From Roseicyclus sp. (GTDB lineage: Bacteria > Pseudomonadota > Alphaproteobacteria > Rhodobacterales > Rhodobacteraceae), in contig NZ_JAGYJN010000003.1 in NCBI RefSeq assembly GCF_018402035.1, forward strand, positions 62,001 through 126,000: 64,000 bases of DNA. Reading direction: 5' to 3'. The notes under the pieces are model-generated. The model made no database searches. It was not told the origin of the DNA and was given only the letters and a program-made list of their open reading frames with translations. Below are positions 49,200-58,631 of this stretch, one piece after another (positions within the stretch are counted from its first letter, which is position 1; each line of letters starts with the position of its first letter). The translations under genes were made by a program, and so were the position numbers.

Positions 49200-49490
49200 G
49201 TGCAGTATGATATCTACCGCCTCGCGGGTGATGTTCTTGTCGTCGATCTTCAATCCGATCTGATCGATATTGGCACACGCGTTGTCGCGCCGCTTGTGCT
49301 AAAGACCGCAAGACCCGTGCCCTTGCCAACATTGGAGCCGATGGTCCTGTTCAATGGGCACCCTCACCTGATGTTGGTTTCTGAGATGACCGCGATATCC
49401 GCGCGGCACCTGGGCCCTGCGATCGGTGACCTTCGGCGCGAGGAATATATGATCCGCCGCGCCGTCGACATGGTCTTTACCGGGATTTGA
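49200..49490 (+). CDS. ccdB: CcdB-type toxin
   Basis: A 96-residue protein starting at GTG 49200 (MQYDIYRLAGDVLVVDLQSD) with CcdB-family features: IGTRVVAPLVLKTARPVPLP, then PMVLFNGHPHLMLVSEMTAI and the C-terminal FTGI. CcdB poisons DNA gyrase in the F-plasmid system; target conservation in this protein is not shown. In-frame codons to 49101 lie inside ccdA and are not used. It ends 3 bases before the dnaJ stop. Confidence 0.92.
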   Translation: MQYDIYRLAGDVLVVDLQSDLIDIGTRVVAPLVLKTARPVPLPTLEPMVLFNGHPHLMLVSEMTAISARHLGPAIGDLRREEYMIRRAVDMVFTGI

Positions 49491-49493
49491 CGG

Positions 49494-50651
49494 TTATCCC
49501 TTCATCCCGTCCCAAAAGCTTTTGACTTTGTCGAAAAAGCCGCTGGCGTTGGGGTTGTTGGTCTTGGCGCTGATCTCTTCAAACTTGCGCAGCAGCTCTT
49601 TTTGCTCGGCGTTCAGGCTGACCGGTGTTTCCACCGCCAGTTCGATATACATATCGCCCACACCCGCGCCACGCAGTTGCGGCATGCCCTTGGCACGCAG
49701 GCGCATTTGGCGGCCTGATTGCGATCCTTCGGGCACCTTGACCCGCGCGCGACCGCCATCGATGGTGGGCACCTCGATCTCGCCGCCAAGGGCCGCTTTG
49801 CTCATCGAGACGGGCACACGGCAAAATAGGTCAACCCCGTCGCGCTGGAACAGCGTGTGATCGGCCACTTCGATAAAGATATAAAGATCGCCTGACGGCC
49901 CACCGCGCAGACCGGCCTCACCCTCGCCCGATAGGCGGATGCGCGTGCCGGTTTCCACACCTTGTGGAATATTCACCGAAAGCGCGCGATCCTTTTGCAG
50001 ACGCCCCGCGCCACCGCAGCTTCGGCAGGGGTTCTTGATCACTTGGCCCATGCCCGAACATGTTGGGCAACTCCGCTCGACGGTGAAAAAGCCCTGTTGT
50101 GCGCGCACTTTGCCCATGCCCGAACAAGTGGGGCAGGTGGCTGGTTCTGATCCACCCTCGGAGCCGGTGCCAGAACACGCCCCGCAAGCCGCGGCGCTTG
50201 GTACGGTAATCTGCTTGGTCAGCCCGGCAAAAGCCTCTTCCAGCGAGATCTTGAGGTTATAGCGAAGGTCCGATCCACGGCTGGCGCGCGAACGCGGACC
50301 GCCGCGCTGGCCGCCCATGAAATCGCCGAACAAATCCTCGAACACGTCGGAAAAGGCCGATGCGAAATCGCCCTGACCGGGGCGGCCGCCATAACCACCC
50401 GCGCGACCACCGCCTGCCATGCCACCGTCAAAGGCACTATGGCCGAAACGGTCATAGGCGGCGCGTTTGTCGGCGTCTTTCAGGATATCATGGGCCTCGT
50501 TCACCTCTTTGAACTGGGCCTCGGCATTGGGATTGTCAGAGTTGCGATCAGGGTGAAGCTCTTTCGCCTTTTGGCGAAAGGCTTTCTTGATCTCGTCGGC
50601 AGATGCGCCTTTCGAGACCCCGAGAACCTCGTAATAATCGCGCTTGGCCAT
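49494..50651 (-). CDS. dnaJ: DnaJ, Hsp40 co-chaperone
   Basis: Stimulates DnaK ATPase and delivers substrates. The 385-residue protein has an N-terminal J domain ([20 protein letters not shown] with HPD in LHPDRNSDN), a Gly/Phe-rich linker, a zinc region with four Cys motifs ([16 protein letters not shown] twice, CRSCGGAG) and a C-terminal substrate domain. It is downstream of dnaK across a hairpin. The stop faces ccdB. Confidence 0.96.
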   Translation of the reverse strand: MAKRDYYEVLGVSKGASADEIKKAFRQKAKELHPDRNSDNPNAEAQFKEVNEAHDILKDADKRAAYDRFGHSAFDGGMAGGGRAGGYGGRPGQGDFASAFSDVFEDLFGDFMGGQRGGPRSRASRGSDLRYNLKISLEEAFAGLTKQITVPSAAACGACSGTGSEGGSEPATCPTCSGMGKVRAQQGFFTVERSCPTCSGMGQVIKNPCRSCGGAGRLQKDRALSVNIPQGVETGTRIRLSGEGEAGLRGGPSGDLYIFIEVADHTLFQRDGVDLFCRVPVSMSKAALGGEIEVPTIDGGRARVKVPEGSQSGRQMRLRAKGMPQLRGAGVGDMYIELAVETPVSLNAEQKELLRKFEEISAKTNNPNASGFFDKVKSFWDGMKG

Positions 50652-50672
50652 ATCGTTCCTTCCCTGAACGCA

Positions 50673-50706
50673 GGCGACCGGCCGGGTTTACGCCCAGCCG
50701 GTCGCC
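50673..50706 (-). terminator. Hairpin between dnaK and dnaJ
   Basis: A 10-bp stem (GGCGACCGGC / GCCGGTCGCC) around a 14-base loop, within the 74-base gap between the dnaK stop and the dnaJ start. It could lower read-through to dnaJ, giving the excess of DnaK over DnaJ seen in many species. Confidence 0.65.
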
Positions 50707-50725
50707 GTTGGATCACGCCGTTGGA

Positions 50726-52630
50726 TCAGCCGCGCTTGCGGTCGTCGTCGAGATCTTCGAAATCGGCATCGACGATGTCGTCATCGACAGGGCGCGCGCC
50801 GTCTTGGTCATCATCGCTATCCTCGGCCTGCGCCTTGTAGATCGCTTCGCCCAAGCGCATCGCGGCTTCGGTCACGTTCTGAATGCCGCCCTTGATCTTG
50901 CCGGCATCTTCGGTTTCCAGCTGCTCTTTCAGCGCCTTGATGGCCAGTTCGATCGCCTCGATGGTCGAGGGGTCGACCTTGTCGCCATGCTCGTTCATCG
51001 ATTTCTCGGTCGAATGGATCAGGCTTTCGGCCTGATTGCGGGTTTCGACCAATTCGCGCCGCTTCTTGTCGGCATCGGCGTTCTCCTCGGCCTCTTTGAC
51101 CATGCGGTCGATATCCTCGTCCGACAGGCCGCCCGAGGCTTGGATGGTGATCTTTTGCTCTTTGCCTGTGCCCTTATCCTTGGCACCGACCGACACGATG
51201 CCGTTGGCGTCGATGTCAAAGGTCACTTCGATCTGCGGAATGCCGCGCGGTGCAGGCGGGATATTCTCAAGGTTGAACTGACCCAACATCTTGTTGTCGG
51301 CGGCCATCTCGCGCTCACCTTGGAAGACGCGAATAGTCACCGCATTCTGGTTGTCGTCAGCGGTCGAGAAGATCTGGGCCTTTTTCGTCGGGATCGTGGT
51401 GTTGCGGTCGATCAGGCGGGTGAACACGCCACCCAGCGTTTCAATCCCAAGCGACAGCGGCGTGACGTCGAGAAGCACGACATCCTTCACATCACCCTGC
51501 AACACGCCCGCCTGAATGGCGGCACCAAGGGCCACGACTTCATCAGGGTTCACGCCTTTATGGGGCTCTTTTCCAAAGAACTTGGTCACCTCTTCGACGA
51601 CCTTGGGCATGCGGGTCATGCCGCCGACCAGAACGACCTCATCGATGTCACCCTTGGACAGGCCCGCATCCTTCAACGCGGCGGCGCAAGGCTTCATCGA
51701 TTTGGTGATCAGATCGCCAACAAGGCTTTCAAGCTTGGCGCGCGTCAGCTTCATCACAAGGTGAAGCGGCTGACCGTTCGCGCCCATCGAGATGAAGGGC
51801 TGGTTGATTTCGGTCTGGCTGGACGATGACAGCTCGATCTTGGCTTTCTCAGCGGCTTCCTTCAGGCGTTGAAGGGCCATCTTGTCGCTTGTCAGATCGA
51901 CGCCGTTCTCTTTTTTGAACTCATCGGCCAGATACTGGACGATGCGCATGTCGAAATCTTCGCCACCAAGGAAGGTGTCGCCATTGGTGGATTTCACCTC
52001 GAACAGGCCATCGTCGATCTCGAGGATGGTGATATCGAAGGTGCCGCCGCCAAGGTCATAGACCGCAATGGTGCGGGTCTCTTTCTTGTCGAGGCCATAG
52101 GCCAATGCCGCCGCGGTGGGTTCGTTGATGATGCGCAGCACCTCAAGACCCGCGATGCGGCCCGCATCTTTGGTGGCTTGGCGCTGGGCGTCATTGAAAT
52201 AAGCAGGCACGGTGATGACGGCTTGCGTCACTTCCTCGCCCAGATAGCTTTCGGCGGTTTCCTTCATCTTGGTCAGGATTTGTGCCGAAACTTGGCTGGG
52301 CGAATATCTCTCGCCGCGCACTTCGACCCAAGCGTCGCCATTGCCGCCATCGACGATCTTATAGGGGACAAGCTTCTTGTCCTTTTCCACCTCGGCATCG
52401 CCAAGGCGGCGGCCGATCAGGCGTTTGACCGCAAAGATGGTGTTTTCGGGGTTGGTCACGGCCTGCCGCTTGGCGGCTTGGCCGACGAGGCGCTCATCAT
52501 CTGTATAGCCGACGATCGAGGGCGTGGTACGCGCCCCTTCGGAGTTTTCGATCACGCGCGGCTGGCTGCCATCCATGATGGCGACGCAAGAGTTGGTTGT
52601 GCCGAGGTCGATACCAATCACTTTTGCCAT
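50726..52630 (-). CDS. dnaK: DnaK, Hsp70 chaperone
   Basis: Major ATP-dependent chaperone. The 634-residue product starts [20 protein letters not shown] and contains the phosphate loops [18 protein letters not shown] and [17 protein letters not shown], then the substrate domain and an acidic C-terminus ([11 protein letters not shown]). The upstream in-frame codons to 52867 are non-family and overlap the promoter. An alphaproteobacterial sigma-32-like promoter lies upstream. Confidence 0.97.
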   Translation of the reverse strand: MAKVIGIDLGTTNSCVAIMDGSQPRVIENSEGARTTPSIVGYTDDERLVGQAAKRQAVTNPENTIFAVKRLIGRRLGDAEVEKDKKLVPYKIVDGGNGDAWVEVRGERYSPSQVSAQILTKMKETAESYLGEEVTQAVITVPAYFNDAQRQATKDAGRIAGLEVLRIINEPTAAALAYGLDKKETRTIAVYDLGGGTFDITILEIDDGLFEVKSTNGDTFLGGEDFDMRIVQYLADEFKKENGVDLTSDKMALQRLKEAAEKAKIELSSSSQTEINQPFISMGANGQPLHLVMKLTRAKLESLVGDLITKSMKPCAAALKDAGLSKGDIDEVVLVGGMTRMPKVVEEVTKFFGKEPHKGVNPDEVVALGAAIQAGVLQGDVKDVVLLDVTPLSLGIETLGGVFTRLIDRNTTIPTKKAQIFSTADDNQNAVTIRVFQGEREMAADNKMLGQFNLENIPPAPRGIPQIEVTFDIDANGIVSVGAKDKGTGKEQKITIQASGGLSDEDIDRMVKEAEENADADKKRRELVETRNQAESLIHSTEKSMNEHGDKVDPSTIEAIELAIKALKEQLETEDAGKIKGGIQNVTEAAMRLGEAIYKAQAEDSDDDQDGARPVDDDIVDADFEDLDDDRKRG

Positions 52631-52748
52631 GTTGGTCGGGTCCCTTCTATTAAGCGAACGGGCGGTGGCGGGTCCGTTGTGGCCCCCGATGCGCCCAGCA
52701 TGAGATTTCGATATTGGCCAAGGTGCACGCCCCGACCGGTTCGGAGGG

Positions 52749-52778
52749 TATATAGGAGGGGGGTTAAGCCCCTGCAAG
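52749..52778 (-). promoter_or_regulatory. Heat-shock (RpoH-type) promoter of dnaK
   Basis: On the leftward strand CTTG, then 18 bases, then CCTATATA, 119 bases upstream of the dnaK ATG. This resembles the alphaproteobacterial RpoH consensus (CTTG ... CCTATAT). The region between is G/C runs. Spacing and downstream distance are plausible; not tested. Confidence 0.6.
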
Positions 52779-52835
52779 CGGGGCTTGACCTCAGAAAAAC
52801 TGGCAACTTGCCAATTTTGTGCGGGGAAATGTCGA

Positions 52836-53657
52836 TTAACGCCCGGCCTCCCAGCTGGCGGAGACATGTTTGCGCGAATACGCCTCGCCCATGAAGCCGA
52901 TCAACAAGGCGATCAGGGTGAAGTAAAGCGGGTACTCCCAGTTCGAATGGTGCGGAAAATAATTGACGAAGGTAAAGCCCCGCGCCTGATCGATCACATG
53001 AAACAGCGGGTTCCAATCGAACATGTCGATCATGAAGCCCGGCATCATATTAGCCACGAACATCTTGCCCGATGCGACCATATTCGCCCGGACATAGACC
53101 ATCTGGATCATGCTTACGACATCGGGCACCCAAGGTTTGGCGGCCAAAAGCAACAGACCGACGGCGCAACCTGTGCCCCATGACAACAAGAACATCATCA
53201 AAGCGCCCGGCCAATCATGGATCGTGACTGGGTTGATCAGCGTATGCAGCACGAGCAGCAGAACCAAAAGGCTGATGGTCTGCGTGTAAAGTACACTGAA
53301 TGCTGAGGAGAGTATCGCAACCAACGTGTTCATTGGCGCATGTTGCATCATCGCCGAGGCCGGCCCTTCGGCACTCATGATCCCCTGAACAGCTTTGATA
53401 TGTGTCAGATAGGCGAAAATGCCCGTCAGAAGATACAGCATGAAATCGCCACGGATCGCAGCACCACGCGCTCCCATCACGCTGAACATAAAATAAAAAG
53501 CGACCAGAAAGAACAAGGCTTGCAGCACGTTGGTCATGATTGCCCAAACCGCGTTGCGATGGCTTTGGCGGACCTTGCGGGCCGCTGTGACAAAGCTCAA
53601 TTCAAACATGTTGATCGCAAGACTAAACGTCGATTGCGTGCGCCGTGCCTCGTACAT
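52836..53657 (-). CDS. ABC-2 type polysaccharide exporter permease (KpsM-like)
   Basis: A 273-residue membrane protein with six hydrophobic helices ([79 protein letters not shown]) of the ABC-2/KpsM family, which exports capsular or O-antigen-like glycans. The usual ATPase partner (KpsT) is not in this window. Divergent from the cysQ-like gene and next to kdsB and galU, which supports surface glycan export. Family is clear; substrate is not. Confidence 0.82.
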   Translation of the reverse strand: MYEARRTQSTFSLAINMFELSFVTAARKVRQSHRNAVWAIMTNVLQALFFLVAFYFMFSVMGARGAAIRGDFMLYLLTGIFAYLTHIKAVQGIMSAEGPASAMMQHAPMNTLVAILSSAFSVLYTQTISLLVLLLVLHTLINPVTIHDWPGALMMFLLSWGTGCAVGLLLLAAKPWVPDVVSMIQMVYVRANMVASGKMFVANMMPGFMIDMFDWNPLFHVIDQARGFTFVNYFPHHSNWEYPLYFTLIALLIGFMGEAYSRKHVSASWEAGR

Positions 53658-53789
53658 AGGCGGCTAACCCCCGATTACCCAAAAGATGCAACAGGATCGA
53701 TTGTCTTGCGCACCGCACTTGCCCCGCCGGGTGATGCCGACGATAACGCGATGGCCTTATCACCTAATCAAGGCAAAATGGAGGCGAAT

Positions 53790-54587
53790 GTGGATTACGA
53801 TCATGTGTTGCGGGTTTTCCGCCAAGCGGCCATCGAAGCGGGTGCCCAGATCATGGAGGTCTATCGGGCCGATGATTTTGATGTGCGCGCCAAGTCCGAT
53901 GATAGCCCCGTGACCCAAGCGGATGAGGCGGCCGATGCGCTGATCTCGGCCCACCTGCGCGCGGCGTTCCCTGATATGGTGCTGGTGACCGAGGAACAGG
54001 CCGATAGCCATGCCCAAACTGCCGCGACATTCCTGATCGTTGATCCGCTTGATGGCACCAAGGAATTCGTCCAGCGGCGCGGTGATTTCACGGTGAATAT
54101 CGCCTTGGTCGAACACGGCGTTCCTGTGCGCGGCGTGGTCTATGCGCCTGCCAAGGGGCGGTTGTTCTACACCGACGCCACCGGCCAAAGCGTCGAGGAA
54201 ACCGGCCCCTTCGATCCCGAAAAGATAGGCCCGATAACGCCGATAAGGGTCGGTCAGCCAGACAAGAACGGGCTTTTTGTCGTGGCGTCGAAATCACACC
54301 GCGATGCGGCGACGGACGCTTATATCGACAAATATGCCGTGGCCGATCTGAAAAGCGCGGGCTCCTCGCTGAAGTTCTGCCTTGTCGCCACGGGTGAGGC
54401 CGATCTTTACCCCCGTCTTGGCCGCACCATGGAATGGGACACCGCCGCCGGTGACGCCGTTTTGCGCGGCGCGGGCGGGCGCATGGTCCGGTTCGAAGAT
54501 CACCAACCCTTTACCTATGGCAAACCGGGGTTTGCCAATGGGTTCTTCATCGCATTCGCCCCGGGGGTGGAGTTGCAACAACCATGA
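53790..54587 (+). CDS. cysQ: CysQ-type 3'(2'),5'-bisphosphate nucleotidase
   Basis: Inositol-monophosphatase-fold enzyme that dephosphorylates PAP, the by-product of sulfotransferases. The product of about 265 residues has KSDDSPVTQADEAAD, LVTEEQ, the metal-site LIVDPLDGTKEFVQRRGDF and the C-terminal TMEWDTAAGDAVLRGAGG. The GTG at 53790 (MDYDHVLRVF) with GGAGG five bases before it is preferred; ATG 53778 and 53751 are alternatives. PAP removal fits the sulfotransferase-like protein at 60332. It overlaps kdsB by ATGA. Confidence 0.88.
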   Translation: MDYDHVLRVFRQAAIEAGAQIMEVYRADDFDVRAKSDDSPVTQADEAADALISAHLRAAFPDMVLVTEEQADSHAQTAATFLIVDPLDGTKEFVQRRGDFTVNIALVEHGVPVRGVVYAPAKGRLFYTDATGQSVEETGPFDPEKIGPITPIRVGQPDKNGLFVVASKSHRDAATDAYIDKYAVADLKSAGSSLKFCLVATGEADLYPRLGRTMEWDTAAGDAVLRGAGGRMVRFEDHQPFTYGKPGFANGFFIAFAPGVELQQP

Positions 54588-55384
54588 GCGTCATTTGCGT
54601 TATTCCGGCCCGCTATGCCTCGACCCGCTATCCCGGCAAGCCGCTGGTAAAGCTGCGCGGCGCGACGGGACAGGCGCAAAGCCTGATTGAACGTAGCTGG
54701 CGTGCGGCCTGTGCGGTCTCGGGCTTTGATGCGATCTATGTCGCCACTGATGATGCGCGGATCGCCGATGCCGCAAGGGGTTTCGGGGCCGATGTCTTGA
54801 TGACCTCATCCGAGGCGCGCAACGGCACCGAACGTTGCGCCGAGGCGCTGGCCCAGCTTGGCGATGGGGTCGAGATGGTCGTAAACCTGCAAGGTGATGC
54901 GCCACTGACCCCCCCTTGGTTTCTAGAGGCGTTGATCGCGGGCCTGCGCGCCGATGCTGGTGCCGCGATTGCCACGCCGATCTTGCGCTGCGACGGCGAG
55001 ACTTTGGCAGCACTCAAGGCGGACCGTGCCGCCGGGCGGGTGGGCGGCACGACCGCTGTTGTCGATCACGCGATGCGCGGGCTCTATTTCTCCAAGGAAG
55101 TGATCCCCTTTACCGTCCAAGACTACGCAGCCGATGCGCCGACCCCGGTGTTTCACCACGTGGGTGTCTATGCCTATCGGCCCGATGCGCTGCGCGCTTA
55201 TCCCGATTGGCCCATCGGCCCGCTCGAGACGCTCGAGGGGCTGGAACAGCTTCGTTTTCTTGAGGCGGGGCATCCGCTTCTTTGTGTCGAAGTGGCGGCA
55301 CAGGGTCGAAAATTCTGGGAACTCAACAATCCCGAAGATGTGCCGCGGATCGAGGCGATGTTGACCGAGATGGGCCTGCCCTAG
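54584..55384 (+). CDS. kdsB: KdsB, CMP-3-deoxy-manno-octulosonate cytidylyltransferase
   Basis: Activates Kdo for lipid A core or capsule synthesis. The 266-residue product has CVIPARYASTRYPGKPLVKL, YVATDDARIADAARGFGADV, VNLQGDAPLTPPWFLEALI and HVGVYAYRPDALRAY, all typical of CMP-Kdo synthetases. KpsU paralogues of capsule clusters share these motifs, and the context with a KpsM-like exporter leaves that possibility open. Confidence 0.9.
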   Translation: MSVICVIPARYASTRYPGKPLVKLRGATGQAQSLIERSWRAACAVSGFDAIYVATDDARIADAARGFGADVLMTSSEARNGTERCAEALAQLGDGVEMVVNLQGDAPLTPPWFLEALIAGLRADAGAAIATPILRCDGETLAALKADRAAGRVGGTTAVVDHAMRGLYFSKEVIPFTVQDYAADAPTPVFHHVGVYAYRPDALRAYPDWPIGPLETLEGLEQLRFLEAGHPLLCVEVAAQGRKFWELNNPEDVPRIEAMLTEMGLP

Positions 55385-55526
55385 CGACCGAGGCGCGAAA
55401 TATTCCGTGCAAATCCGCGCGAAAGTGTTTTTTGTTAATTCCCCTTTATCCGTCTTTTCGCCATAATGTGAGGCACAGCTGTTACGGGGCGGCACGCCAC
55501 TGTGTAGGTCGAGCAAGGATGAGTAG

Positions 55527-56420
55527 ATGAAAAAGCGTGTGACAAAGGCGATCTTTCCTGTTGCGGGGCTTGGCACAAGGTTCTTGCCCGCGACCAAGTC
55601 TATCCCCAAAGAGATCATGACATTGGTGGATCGGCCGCTGATCCAATACGCGATTGACGAGGCGCGCGCAGCCGGCATCAAGGATTTCATCTTCGTCACC
55701 AGCCGGGGCAAATCCGCGCTCGAAGATTACTTCGACAACGCACCCGAGCTTGAGAACCAGCTGCGCAAAAAGGGCAAGACCGACCTGCTTGAGGCGCTGA
55801 AAACCACCAATATGGAATCGGGCGCGATTGCCTATATCCGCCAACATCGCGCGATGGGTCTGGGCCATGCGGTGTGGTGTGCGCGGCGTCTATTGGGCAA
55901 TGAGCCCTTCGCCGTGATCTTGCCCGATGATGTGATCGCCGCCGAAACCCCCTGTCTGCAACAGATGGTCGAGGCACATGCCGAGATCGGCGGCAATATG
56001 GTCGCCGCGATGGAGGTGCCAGCCGCCAAGACATCGGCTTATGGCGTGCTCGACATCAAGGAAGACATGGGCGCAGTCGTCTCGGTCAAGGGGATGGTCG
56101 AAAAGCCCGAGCCGGGCACCGCACCATCAAACCTTGCCGTGATCGGCCGTTATATCCTGACGCCTGCGATCATGGAAAATCTCAACAAGATCAAGACGGG
56201 TGCCGGTGGCGAGGTGCAGTTGACCGATGCCATCGCGCAAGAAATCGTCAATTCGGACAATGTCTATGGCTTCCGCTTTCGCGGGCAGCGGTATGATTGC
56301 GGCTCGAAAGCGGGCTTTTTGCAGGCAACGGTCGCGTTTGCGCTGGGCCGCGATGATTTGCGCGACGAATTCATGGCATATCTTGGCGACCTGATGGCCG
56401 CGCGCAGCGCCGCACAATAG
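55527..56420 (+). CDS. galU: GalU, UTP-glucose-1-phosphate uridylyltransferase
   Basis: Makes UDP-glucose. The 297-residue product begins with AIFPVAGLGTRFLPATKSIPKE and contains MTLVDRPLIQYAIDEARAAG, GLGHAVWCARRLLGNEPF and VEKPEPGTAPSNLAVIGRYI. A 142-base AT-rich gap separates it from kdsB, so it probably has its own promoter. UDP-glucose would supply the glycosyltransferases that follow. Confidence 0.95.
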   Translation: MKKRVTKAIFPVAGLGTRFLPATKSIPKEIMTLVDRPLIQYAIDEARAAGIKDFIFVTSRGKSALEDYFDNAPELENQLRKKGKTDLLEALKTTNMESGAIAYIRQHRAMGLGHAVWCARRLLGNEPFAVILPDDVIAAETPCLQQMVEAHAEIGGNMVAAMEVPAAKTSAYGVLDIKEDMGAVVSVKGMVEKPEPGTAPSNLAVIGRYILTPAIMENLNKIKTGAGGEVQLTDAIAQEIVNSDNVYGFRFRGQRYDCGSKAGFLQATVAFALGRDDLRDEFMAYLGDLMAARSAAQ

Positions 56421-56512
56421 GCGCGCGCCCCCACCAGATGCCCGCACCGCTCTTCGCCGCACTTGCAGCGCAGAACCCGCCGCTTCGCTGTTCGCCCATT
56501 TTCGCCTACCGC

Positions 56513-57484
56513 ATGCGATGGAAACGGCGGCGCTTGATCTGGCGCGCGCTGCGCCGCCGCCATGACCTAAGCCGCCTGCGCGTGGATGAGGGGGCGATCG
56601 CCGCCGCGCCTCTACTGGCCTTTGCCACCATCCGAAACGAGATGGAGCGGTTGCCGTTCTTCCTCGCGCACCATCGCGCCTTGGGTGTTGGGCATTTCTT
56701 AATCGTCGACAATGCCAGCACCGATGGCAGCGACAGCTACCTTGCCGCGCAACCCGATGTCTCCGTCTGGCGAACAGATGCGTCCTACAAGCTGGCGCGC
56801 TTCGGGGTGGATTGGCTGATGTGCCTCAAGTTCAAGTTCGGGGCCGGCAAATGGTGCCTGACCCTTGACGCGGATGAGGCGCTGATCCTGCCCGGTGGTC
56901 GCAGCCTTGGCGCGCTTGTCACCCATCTTGCGGCGACGGGTCGGCCCAGCTTTGGCGCAGTGATGATCGATGCCTATCCCAAGGGGCCGGTGAATGAGGG
57001 TCATTACCAGCCGGGCACCACCCCTTTTGATCATCTGTGCTGGTTCGATGGCGATGGCTACAGGGCGCAGCGTCACCGGGTATTTGATAATCTTTGGGTG
57101 CAAGGTGGCGTGCGCGAAAGGGTTTTCTTCCAAGATCAGCCTGCGCGCGCACCAACTTTGAACAAAACGCCCTTGGTGCATTGGCGCAGGGGCTATGCCT
57201 ATGTCACCTCAACCCACCAGATGTTGCCGCGACGTCTGAACCATGTCTTTGACACCGGCGCGCCGACGGGTGTGCTACTGCACAGCAAGTTTTTGCCGCA
57301 GATCGCGGCGAAATCAGCCGAAGAACTTACGCGTCGCCAGCATTTCCAAAATAGCGCCCTCTATGAGGACTATCATCAACGCCTGATTTCCGGTCCCGTG
57401 CTTTGGCACGCTGCATCGCGGCGCTACCACGGCCCCACGCAGCTTGAGCAGCTTGGCCTGATGTCGGCGGGCGACTGGCAATAA
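56513..57484 (+). CDS. Family 2-type glycosyltransferase (paralogue A)
   Basis: A protein of about 323 residues with a glycosyltransferase-2-like fold: AFATIRNEMERLPFFLAHHR, GHFLIVDNASTDGSDSYLAA, and the DXD-like LDADEALILPGG. The conserved middle and end (FGAVMIDAYPKGPVNEGHYQ; LVHWRRGYAYVTSTHQMLPR; LEQLGLMSAGDWQ) recur in the neighbour at 57612, so the two are a tandem duplication. I chose ATG 56513 (MRWKRRRLIWRALRRRHD), since its basic start resembles the paralogue; ATG 56438 is possible. Acceptor and donor sugars are unknown. Confidence 0.82.
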   Translation: MRWKRRRLIWRALRRRHDLSRLRVDEGAIAAAPLLAFATIRNEMERLPFFLAHHRALGVGHFLIVDNASTDGSDSYLAAQPDVSVWRTDASYKLARFGVDWLMCLKFKFGAGKWCLTLDADEALILPGGRSLGALVTHLAATGRPSFGAVMIDAYPKGPVNEGHYQPGTTPFDHLCWFDGDGYRAQRHRVFDNLWVQGGVRERVFFQDQPARAPTLNKTPLVHWRRGYAYVTSTHQMLPRRLNHVFDTGAPTGVLLHSKFLPQIAAKSAEELTRRQHFQNSALYEDYHQRLISGPVLWHAASRRYHGPTQLEQLGLMSAGDWQ

Positions 57485-57611
57485 TCACGCTTTCTTCGTG
57501 CTGCACCCCCTTTCACTTGGGGATAAAAATGCCGTATCTTTTGCAAGTAAGCGGTATATTAATCGAAATGGTGCTAGCGCGTCGTGTAACCCCGGCTGTT
57601 CCGGGTCGTAG

Positions 57612-58631
57612 GTGTCGGTTTTGGGTATTTTGCAATCACTTCGGTTGCGTTTTCAGCGGCAGCGCTGCCATGCGCGGGCATGGCGCAAATCGCGTGAGTT
57701 GCGCGTCGCGAAAGACCGGACAAAGCTGATCAAACCGGGCGATATCCTCGTCTTCAGCACCTTCCGCAACGAGGCGGTGCGCCTTCCTTACTTTTTCCAA
57801 TATTACCGCGATCTGGGCGTGGACCATTTCATCATGGTCGATAACGACAGCACCGATGGCGGCGGTGACTATGCCATCGCGCAACCCGATGTGTCGGTCT
57901 GGACCACCAAACATAGCTACAAGGCTGCACGATACGGGGTGGATTGGCTGAACTATCTGCAACGCCAGCATGCCCATAATCACTGGACGCTTGTTGTCGA
58001 TCCGGATGAGTTTTTCGTGTTTCCCTATTGCGACACCCGTCCGATCCGGGCGCTGACCGATTGGCTTGAGGCCAGTGCGATCCGGTCCTTTGGCGCGATG
58101 ATGCTTGATATGTACCCCAAAGGGCCGATCAGCGCGCAACCCTATGCGGCGGGGACCGACCCTTTCCAGATCGCTTGTTGGTTCGATCCGGGCAATTACG
58201 TGATCGCGCGCAACTGGCAATATGGCAATCTATGGATCCAAGGTGGGCCGCGTGCGCGCAGCTTTTTCGCCGATACACCGGCCAAGGCGCCTGCGTTGAA
58301 CAAGATCCCGCTGGTCAAGTGGCAGCGCGGTTATGCCTATGTCAGCTCGACCCATATGTTGCTGCCGCGCGGGCTGAACCGCGTCTATGAGGAATGGGGG
58401 GGTGAAAAGACCTCTGGCGTTTTGCTGCATGCGAAGTTTCTCGACACCTTCAGCGCCAAGGCGGCCGAAGAGCTTGAGCGCGGCCAGCATTACGCCGCCT
58501 CGGCGGAATATAAGGCCTATCACGATGGGCTGTCCAAGAATCCCGATTTCTGGACCAAATGGTCCGAGCGATACATCAACTGGCGCCAGCTTGAGATTTT
58601 GGGCCTGATGTCCAAGGGCAACTGGGCATGA
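57612..58631 (+). CDS. Family 2-type glycosyltransferase (paralogue B)
   Basis: A 339-residue relative of the upstream gene: VFSTFRNEAVRLPYFFQYYR, DHFIMVDNDSTDGGGDYAIA, the DXD-like VDPDEFFVFP, GAMMLDMYPKGPISAQPYA, LVKWQRGYAYVSSTHMLLPR and LEILGLMSKGNWA. Start is GTG 57612, with a weak ribosome-binding site and a 127-base gap upstream. The stop overlaps the next gene's start by ATGA, indicating coupling to the GT14 protein. Divergence between the two copies suggests different substrates. Confidence 0.85.
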   Translation: MSVLGILQSLRLRFQRQRCHARAWRKSRELRVAKDRTKLIKPGDILVFSTFRNEAVRLPYFFQYYRDLGVDHFIMVDNDSTDGGGDYAIAQPDVSVWTTKHSYKAARYGVDWLNYLQRQHAHNHWTLVVDPDEFFVFPYCDTRPIRALTDWLEASAIRSFGAMMLDMYPKGPISAQPYAAGTDPFQIACWFDPGNYVIARNWQYGNLWIQGGPRARSFFADTPAKAPALNKIPLVKWQRGYAYVSSTHMLLPRGLNRVYEEWGGEKTSGVLLHAKFLDTFSAKAAEELERGQHYAASAEYKAYHDGLSKNPDFWTKWSERYINWRQLEILGLMSKGNWA

